From UBA2197 sp034370465 (lineage in GTDB: Bacteria; Desulfobacterota; Desulfuromonadia; Desulfuromonadales; UBA2197), in assembly GCA_034370465.1 (NCBI GenBank), contig JAXMLA010000216.1, positions 1 to 10,633 on the forward strand: a DNA stretch of 10,633 bases, in the 5' to 3' direction. This document shows positions 6,007 through 10,633 of the stretch, piece after piece. Below the pieces are notes generated by a model. That model made no database searches and was not told the origin of the DNA. It saw only the letters and a list, made by a program, of their open reading frames with translations. Positions within the stretch are counted from its first letter, which is position 1. Each line of letters begins with the position of its first letter. The position numbers and the translations under genes are program-made.

Positions 6007-6648
6007 CTATTTCCTGCCATCGAGCCGTACCACATAAGTTTCAGCCATGCGGTCATGCAGCCCCTGTTTCTTTGCGTCAAAAGCGATCATCAGATAGCCG
6101 ATGCCGAGGATGATCCCCGAAACGAACTTGCCGATGATTTCCCGATAAAACGCCCGACCCAGCGTCAGGGCGGTGTTGTCGGTGCGCACCACCTTGATGC
6201 GCAGCGCCATCTTCCCCGGCGTCTGCCCGCCAAAAGCGGTAAAGTAGACATAATAGACGGCAGCGACCGAACTCCCCAGCAGCCAGGCCAGGGCGACCAT
6301 CACCATCGAGTCACTGTCGTAGCCGTGCAAAAGGAGGCTCAAGAGCCCGGCGAAGAGGAAGAGGATAATCCCCTGCAGGGCACCCGAGATCAACGAATCG
6401 ACAAAGGCCGCGGCCGCGCGGATCCAAAACCCCGCCTTGGGGAGGTCGGCCTCGGCCACTGCCCGCGGGGTAAAGACAAAATCAGGCACCACCGGCGCTT
6501 CTTCTCCGCCGGGGGCGTTGCTCTGGAGCGGATCAAAGACAAAAATCTCATGGCAACCCGGGCATTGGACATTCACCGGCGCCGTTGTTGTGGTCTGCTC
6601 TTCGGGAATTTCGCGGCTGAAGCCGCAGTGAGGACAAGTCAGTAACAT
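6007..6648 (-). CDS. RDD-family membrane protein with N-terminal zinc ribbon
   Basis: This is a 213-residue inner-membrane protein of unknown function. The N-terminus carries a CxxC...CxxC zinc ribbon (Cys5, Cys8, Cys29, Cys32) of the MJ0042-like type, then a low-complexity linker to about residue 70. The RDD domain follows: KAGFWIRAAAAFVDSLI contains the first conserved Arg77 and Asp84. Hydrophobic segments lie near 88-108, 115-136 and 174-190. The hallmark TPGKMALRIKVV is at 143-154, and the closing DAKKQGLHDRMAETYVV at about 191-207. The ATG at 6646-6648 is preferred to the adjacent TTG at 6649-6651; the upstream AAAGAA is a weak ribosome-binding site. It starts 12 bp after the argF stop, so co-transcription is likely. 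RDD proteins are often guessed to be transporters or membrane adaptors. Nothing here shows a link to arginine beyond position. Confidence 0.88.
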   Translation of the reverse strand: MLLTCPHCGFSREIPEEQTTTTAPVNVQCPGCHEIFVFDPLQSNAPGGEEAPVVPDFVFTPRAVAEADLPKAGFWIRAAAAFVDSLISGALQGIILFLFAGLLSLLLHGYDSDSMVMVALAWLLGSSVAAVYYVYFTAFGGQTPGKMALRIKVVRTDNTALTLGRAFYREIIGKFVSGIILGIGYLMIAFDAKKQGLHDRMAETYVVRLDGRK

Positions 6649-6660
6649 CAAATTCTTTCT

Positions 6661-7575
6661 TTAATTTCCGGCCATCAGCCGGGCCATAATCGCTTTTTGA
6701 ATATGGAGACGGTTCTCCGCTTCGTCCCAGACCACCGAGTGCGGCCCTTCAATGACGTCATTGCTGATCTCTTCACCGCGATGCGCCGGAAGGCAATGCA
6801 GCACGATACAATCCGGATGAGCGTGACGCAGGAGCGCGACATCGACACAGTAACCGGCAAAGGCGACCTCCCGCGCTTTCTGTTCGGACTCCTGTCCCAT
6901 GCTCGCCCAGACATCGGTATTGATGACATCGGCACCGGCCACGGCCACTTGTGGATCGGTGGTGAGGAGGATCCGCCCACCCCGCTCTTTCGCCCAGGAC
7001 AGGACGGCCGCATCAGGTTCGTACCCCTGCGGACAGGCGAGGCGCAGTTCGAAACCGAGAATCGTTGCCGCTTCGATCCAGGTATTCGCCATATTGTTGC
7101 CGTCGCCGACCCAGGCGTGGACGAGATTTTCGTAGCTCCCCTTGCGCTCGATGATCGTCTGGAGATCGGCCAGAATCTGGCATGGGTGAAAAAGGTCGGT
7201 CAGGCCGTTGATCACCGGAATCGTCGAATAGCGGGCGAACTCTTCGACTATCTCCTGGCCGAAGGTGCGGATCATCACTCCGTCGCAATAACGGGAAAGG
7301 ACGCGGGCGGTGTCACAAATCGGCTCGCCCCGCCCCATCTGCGAAGTGCCGGGGGCGATAAAGAGGCCGTGGCCGCCGAGCTGAAAGATCCCGACTTCGA
7401 AGGAGAGGCGGGTGCGCGTCGAACTCTTTTCAAAGATCATCGCCAGGGTCTTCCCGGCGAGGAGCGGATGGGGCGTACGCGCCTGCTGCTGCACCTTTAA
7501 TTTGGCGGCAAAGGCAAGGAGGGTGTCGAGTTCGCTCTTGCTATAATCGTGCAGGGCAAGGAAGTGACGGGTCAT
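6661..7575 (-). CDS. argF: Ornithine carbamoyltransferase
   Basis: ArgF transfers the carbamoyl group from carbamoyl phosphate to ornithine, giving citrulline for ArgG. The 304-residue protein has the carbamoyl-phosphate loop FEKSSTRTR (48-56), HPCQ (130-133), the ornithine-binding region DVWASMGQE (221-229), and HCLPAHRGEEI (260-270) with the catalytic Cys261. Length and motif order match the anabolic enzyme; HCLPAHRG and DVWASMGQE separate it from aspartate carbamoyltransferase. Its ATG overlaps the argD stop in ATGA (7572-7575), indicating translational coupling. No anomalies are visible. Confidence 0.98.
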   Translation of the reverse strand: MTRHFLALHDYSKSELDTLLAFAAKLKVQQQARTPHPLLAGKTLAMIFEKSSTRTRLSFEVGIFQLGGHGLFIAPGTSQMGRGEPICDTARVLSRYCDGVMIRTFGQEIVEEFARYSTIPVINGLTDLFHPCQILADLQTIIERKGSYENLVHAWVGDGNNMANTWIEAATILGFELRLACPQGYEPDAAVLSWAKERGGRILLTTDPQVAVAGADVINTDVWASMGQESEQKAREVAFAGYCVDVALLRHAHPDCIVLHCLPAHRGEEISNDVIEGPHSVVWDEAENRLHIQKAIMARLMAGN

Positions 7576-8768
7576 GCGGGCAGCTCCTGGAGAATTTCGG
7601 CAAGGATCGTGATCATTTCATCGATCTCCCCTTGGCTGACCACCAACGGTGGCACCAACCGGAGGACGGTGTCGTGGGTGACATTAAGGAGGAGGCCTTT
7701 GTCGTGGCCTTTTTTCACGATCTCGGCGCCGGGGATGGCAAGATTGACTCCGATCATCAGCCCGATGCCGCGCACTTCGAGAATCACCGGGAAGCGGCTT
7801 TTGAGCTTCTCCAGTTCGGCAACCAGATAATCGCCCATGGCGGTTGCCCGCGCCAGAAAAGCTGGGTCGCCGAGGATCCGCACCGCCGCCAGGGCGGTGG
7901 CGGTCATCAACGGATTGCCGCCGAAGGTCGAACCGTGCGTGCCGGGAGTGAAAGAGGCCGCGACTTTGCCCGTCGCCAGCATCGTCCCGATCGGCGCACC
8001 GCCGGCCAGCGCCTTGGCCAGGGTCATGATATCCGGGGTCATGCCGAAATGTTCATGGGCAAAGAGCTTGCCGGTGCGGCCGAGACCGGTCTGGACTTCG
8101 TCGAAAATCAGGAGGAGGTCGTGGGCATCACAGAGCTCTCGTACCCCTTTGAAGTAAGCGGGATCAGCAATATTCACTCCCCCTTCCCCCTGGATCGGTT
8201 CGAGCATGATCGCGCAGGTCTGTGGGGTAATCGCCGCCGTCAGTGCGGCGATGTCGTTGAAGGGGACATGTTTGAAACCGTGCAACAGGGGATCGAAGAA
8301 ACGCTGCACCTTCTCCTGTCCGGTCGCCGAGACCGTCGCCATGGTGCGGCCGTGGAAAGAGTCGGCGGCAGTGACGATCTCGAAGCGCTCCGGCCCGAAG
8401 GTCTCGCGGCTGTATTTGCGCGCCAGCTTGATCGCCGCCTCGTTCGCCTCCGCCCCGGAGTTGCAGAAGAAGGCCTGATCGGCAAAGGAGCGCCGGGTCA
8501 GCTCTTCGGCGAGCTCGATCTGGTTGGGGATATGGTAATAGTTAGAGCAATGAATCAGTGTCGCTGCCTGCTCCTGTAGCGCCTTGACGATCGCCGGATG
8601 ACAATGCCCGAGGTTGTTCACCGCCACCCCGGCGAGAAAATCGAGATAGCGCTTGCCGTCGGCATCCCAGAGTTCGCATCCCAGGCCCCGTACCGGCACG
8701 ATCGGATAACGACCATAGGTCTTCATGATGACCTTATCGGCCCGGGTAATCCACTGTTCAGAGTTCAT
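7572..8768 (-). CDS. argD: Acetylornithine aminotransferase (class III PLP enzyme)
   Basis: ArgD transfers an amino group from glutamate to N-acetylglutamate semialdehyde, giving N-acetylornithine; in many bacteria it also serves as the succinyldiaminopimelate aminotransferase in lysine synthesis. The protein has 398 residues. PLP-site features in order: NSGAEANE (103-110), FHGRT (138-142), LEPIQGEGG (189-197), Asp223 in IFDEVQTG, the Schiff-base Lys252 in TLAKALAGGAPIG, and THGSTFGGNP (277-286). The ATG at 8766-8768 is chosen over the adjacent GTG (8769-8771) because GAGGT (8773-8777) would be only 1 nt from the GTG. It is the first gene of the arginine block here: the usual upstream argB is replaced by an antitoxin remnant and a palindromic repeat. 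No convincing promoter is visible in the short gap upstream. Confidence 0.96.
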   Translation of the reverse strand: MNSEQWITRADKVIMKTYGRYPIVPVRGLGCELWDADGKRYLDFLAGVAVNNLGHCHPAIVKALQEQAATLIHCSNYYHIPNQIELAEELTRRSFADQAFFCNSGAEANEAAIKLARKYSRETFGPERFEIVTAADSFHGRTMATVSATGQEKVQRFFDPLLHGFKHVPFNDIAALTAAITPQTCAIMLEPIQGEGGVNIADPAYFKGVRELCDAHDLLLIFDEVQTGLGRTGKLFAHEHFGMTPDIMTLAKALAGGAPIGTMLATGKVAASFTPGTHGSTFGGNPLMTATALAAVRILGDPAFLARATAMGDYLVAELEKLKSRFPVILEVRGIGLMIGVNLAIPGAEIVKKGHDKGLLLNVTHDTVLRLVPPLVVSQGEIDEMITILAEILQELPA

Positions 8769-8798
8769 CACTACCTCAATCTTCCGTATTGCGTATGA

Positions 8799-8981
8799 TT
8801 ATGTAGGAGCGACCTCCAGGTCGCGATTTTCGAGGATTCGTTTTCGCACTTCCTGCCACGGTGAGCCTTCGTCGGGATTGCGCCGATAAGCTTCCAAACG
8901 AACATCCATTTCTTGAGTTTGGGCAGGGGTCAAAAGTAGCTCTTCCTGATTTTCAGTACGTTGCAATAGCTTTTCTTCCAT
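8799..8981 (-). CDS. Orphan addiction-module antitoxin-like protein, probably truncated remnant
   Basis: This 60-residue frame starts MEEKLLQRTENQEELLLTPA. Residues 16-50 (LLLTPAQTQEMDVRLEAYRRNP, then DEGSPWQEVRKRI) match by eye the C-terminal half of the putative addiction-module component family (Unstab_antitox type), with its acidic-Gly-x-x-W-x-x-V core. Family members are usually about 70-80 residues. The N-terminal helix region (…LxxEERxxLxxxLWDSI) is absent here, and an in-frame TGA lies two codons upstream of the ATG. The last eight residues, RDLEVAPT, are encoded by the palindromic repeat at 8802-8826. No RelE/ParE-type toxin lies downstream, where argD begins 30 bp later. The ATG has no clear ribosome-binding site. 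It is most likely a decaying antitoxin; an expressed small protein cannot be excluded. Confidence 0.55.
   Translation of the reverse strand: MEEKLLQRTENQEELLLTPAQTQEMDVRLEAYRRNPDEGSPWQEVRKRILENRDLEVAPT
8802..8826. repeat. REP-like palindrome upstream of argD
   Basis: The core is a perfect 7-bp inverted repeat, GCGACCT/AGGTCGC, with a 2-nt loop at 8809-8824, preceded by TGTAGGA. The layout recalls the GTAGGAGCGAG-type REP sequences known from Pseudomonas and other proteobacteria. No T-run follows on the minus strand, so it is unlikely to be an intrinsic terminator. It lies within the 3' end of the antitoxin-like frame. Confidence 0.6.
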
Positions 8982-8992
8982 TCTATATCATT

Positions 8993-9010
8993 TATGAATA
9001 AAAATTATGG
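8993..9010. promoter_or_regulatory. Weak ARG-box-like site
   Basis: The 18-bp stretch has a perfect TGAAT half-site (8995-8999), an AAAA centre and ATT starting the second half. This compares with the enterobacterial ArgR operator pattern wnTGAATwwwwATTCAnw; the second half is imperfect (ATTAT). It lies about 225 bp upstream of argD, in AT-rich DNA where such matches arise by chance. Confidence 0.15.
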
Positions 9011-9059
9011 ATCTGCGCTTGACCTGCCGAGTGGCTTTCATGGTCAGATTTAACGCTGA

Positions 9060-9473
9060 TTACGTGATTTCTCCAATTTTTTTCAGTTTTCCAAGTCGCT
9101 GTTTCAGCAATAAAGGGCCATTGTCAGAAATGCAGTACATTACAAGAAAGTCAGGGCATTCTTCATCCCCACCATTATATTCCTTCCATGCGCGGTCGAG
9201 GCGATATCTGTCAATAATGCTGACATAAAGTCTGAATTCATGGACCGTTTTTTTGAATTCTGGAAAGGTTTGGGCCAATGCGTTATGCAAGATATGGCCT
9301 TTGAATTCGTTAAATTTTTCTGGATCAATCGAGTTACGATAAATCAGCGCAGCGTTGGCAATTCTCACCTTTTTTGCATTTCTCCAAGCTATATAACCTG
9401 CAAGGCAAGCGAGTAAAATTGAGCCAACTATAGCGGGGATATTGTTACTCATGAATATAAGGAAAGTTTCCAT
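9060..9473 (-). CDS. Hypothetical single-pass membrane protein
   Basis: I do not recognise this 137-residue protein. Its N-terminus (residues 2-30, with IPAIVGSILLACLAGYIAW as the core) is one probable membrane segment, followed by a short basic stretch (RNAKKVR) consistent with a cytoplasmic C-terminal part. The soluble part, about 38-137, is mixed charged and aromatic, with no motif I can name; KFNEFKGHILHNALAQTFPE and the following residues look helical. The start is uncertain: the ATG at 9473 and an in-frame ATG at residue 8 (MSNNIPA) both lack a good ribosome-binding site. The GC content is clearly lower than in the arg block. Neighbours are the protease gene upstream (110-bp gap) and the antitoxin remnant downstream (78-bp gap). 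Nothing supports a function. Confidence 0.7.
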   Translation of the reverse strand: METFLIFMSNNIPAIVGSILLACLAGYIAWRNAKKVRIANAALIYRNSIDPEKFNEFKGHILHNALAQTFPEFKKTVHEFRLYVSIIDRYRLDRAWKEYNGGDEECPDFLVMYCISDNGPLLLKQRLGKLKKIGEIT

Positions 9474-9583
9474 GGTCGTTTAATTATCATTTTTGTTATG
9501 GGGCTATACATCTTGGCGATGTTTTTTCAGCATTTAAGCACTCGATATTGAACAACTACCTCAAAGCAACGCCGGAAAAGATT

Positions 9584-10633
9584 TTAATCGTATATCGTTA
9601 CAAGGAAAGTCGCACTTTTGGCTCGATCGATAGCCTCTTGACGATTTACCGCTTTTTTAAGGGGCTTTACCTTAGAAAGATCGAGCAAAGGGCGGGCAAA
9701 ATCTGAGTTTATGGCCCAATTAATGTTTTGTGGTAAGCTCCCTGTTTCACCCAAAAAAGTTTTTACTGCGGCCGTTGCTGTAATAATGCCAATTACTTCT
9801 CCCCGTTCATTCAGTAATGGGCCCCCCGAGTTTCCGGGCTGAATAGGGACAGAAATCTGCATGAAAGTGGCATCATTATCGGGGCCAGTCATTGAACTGA
9901 TCGACCCATCGGTGAATTTTGCTTCGTTTCCCAAAAGGCCGGTCGCTGGATAGCCAACTGTAAATACCTTGTTACCACTCTTAACCGTTCCATTTTCGGA
10001 GACAGGCAAATATTTTAAGTTAACAGCGTCAATTTTCAAGACTGCTAGATCAAGAGATTTCAAAGCCTTAACAACGGTCGCAGGAATTTTTTTACCGTCG
10101 TGTAGTTGAACCTCTATAATTTTTCCTACAGAAACCACGTGATAGGCGGTAAGTAGTAGTCCATCTGGACTTATTACGAACGCCGTCCCAGTTCCTTTGG
10201 CTTCAATCTTAATATTAGCAGGAGGAATCACAGAAGATGTTGGGGCATCTTTTTGCCCATTCGATTGGCTCGGACTCCAACTTTTTGCCAATCGTTGAGC
10301 TTCTGAAATTTGGCCTGGCGTCATCTCCGAAGCAACAGCATCTCTGTTCTTTGCTGCTGTTGTATTCCCAGCTGCAGCCGCAAGATTAAACCACAAATGT
10401 GCCTGCACAAAATCTTGTAGAACCCCTCTCCCCTGATGATACATTACACCCAGATTATTTTGAGAATCTGCATATCCATGTTCAGCAGCTACCCTATACA
10501 AATTAACAGCTTCGGTGTCATTTTGAGGAACTCCTTCTCCTCGTGCGTACATGACACCCACAACATGTTGAGCCTCTAATGCCCCCTTTGCTGCGGCCTT
10601 CAGGTACCATCGCATAGCCTCTCTGTAATCCTT
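9584..10633 (-). CDS. Sel1-repeat/trypsin-like serine protease fusion, 5' end outside the window
   Basis: The frame is open to the right edge and the first codons (KDYREAMRWYLKAAAKG) already lie inside a Sel1 repeat, so the ATG at 10613-10615 is internal. One partial and two full Sel1 repeats are seen, with GVMYARGEGVPQND and GVMYHQGRGVLQDF as the repeat cores, down to about 10367. After a Ser/Pro-rich linker comes an S1C/DegP-like protease domain: GTGTAFVISPDG, the catalytic His in LLTAYHVV (codon 10139-10141), Asp in LDLAVLKID (10049-10051) and Ser in PGNSGGPL (9827-9829). The full triad suggests an active enzyme. No PDZ domain follows; a short tail of about 30 residues ends at 9584. The N-terminus is missing, so export to the periplasm cannot be judged. 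Sel1 repeats usually bind proteins and may select substrates. Base composition is AT-rich compared with the arg block. Confidence 0.92.
   Translation of the reverse strand, partial: KDYREAMRWYLKAAAKGALEAQHVVGVMYARGEGVPQNDTEAVNLYRVAAEHGYADSQNNLGVMYHQGRGVLQDFVQAHLWFNLAAAAGNTTAAKNRDAVASEMTPGQISEAQRLAKSWSPSQSNGQKDAPTSSVIPPANIKIEAKGTGTAFVISPDGLLLTAYHVVSVGKIIEVQLHDGKKIPATVVKALKSLDLAVLKIDAVNLKYLPVSENGTVKSGNKVFTVGYPATGLLGNEAKFTDGSISSMTGPDNDATFMQISVPIQPGNSGGPLLNERGEVIGIITATAAVKTFLGETGSLPQNINWAINSDFARPLLDLSKVKPLKKAVNRQEAIDRAKSATFLVTIYD

Noticed and set aside
9018..9060. TTGACC on the plus strand as a promoter -35
   Set aside because: There is no good -10 at 16-18 bp and no plus-strand gene downstream.

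Overview
The window looks like bacterial chromosomal DNA, probably from a Desulfuromonadales/Geobacter-like member of the Desulfobacterota. That placement is inferred from protein flavour, a by-eye GC content near 60% in the main block, and the linkage of argH, a small FN3 lipoprotein and dapA. It is not proven. Every gene I can support is on the minus strand, so transcription runs from right to left. The long plus-strand open frames mirror these genes.

From right to left, about 8980-10633 is an AT-richer accessory segment. It holds the 3' part of a gene for a Sel1-repeat/trypsin-like serine protease fusion, a small single-pass membrane protein of unknown function, and a shortened orphan antitoxin-like gene whose last codons lie in a palindromic repeat. 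Next comes the arginine block: argD, argF (4-base overlap), a zinc-ribbon RDD membrane protein, and argG. The argG leader carries a repeat that can form alternative hairpins. A strong 14-bp stem follows argG. Then come a Nudix hydrolase, a divergent nitrilase-superfamily protein with the Glu-Lys-Cys triad, argH, an FN3 lipoprotein (4-base overlap with argH) and dapA, which runs off the left edge.

Together ArgD, ArgF, ArgG and ArgH cover N-acetylornithine formation, ornithine carbamoylation to citrulline, and conversion of citrulline to arginine through argininosuccinate. DapA opens the diaminopimelate/lysine branch. argB, argC and argJ/argA are not in the window, and no lysA lies between the lipoprotein and dapA. 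The tight spacing suggests one or two operons, with possible breaks at the hairpin after argG and in the 125-bp gap before dapA.

Most of the window is ordinary biosynthesis, and I see no CRISPR array, RNA gene, transposase or clear defence system. The points most worth a second look are: (1) dapA is broken by an exact in-frame direct repeat of at least 64 bp at the left edge, probably an assembly or chimera artefact; (2) the nitrilase-like protein of unknown function sits in the arg cluster beside a Nudix hydrolase; (3) the argG leader contains mutually exclusive hairpins; (4) an orphan antitoxin remnant ends in a palindromic repeat just upstream of argD. No gene-free stretch exceeds 300 bases.
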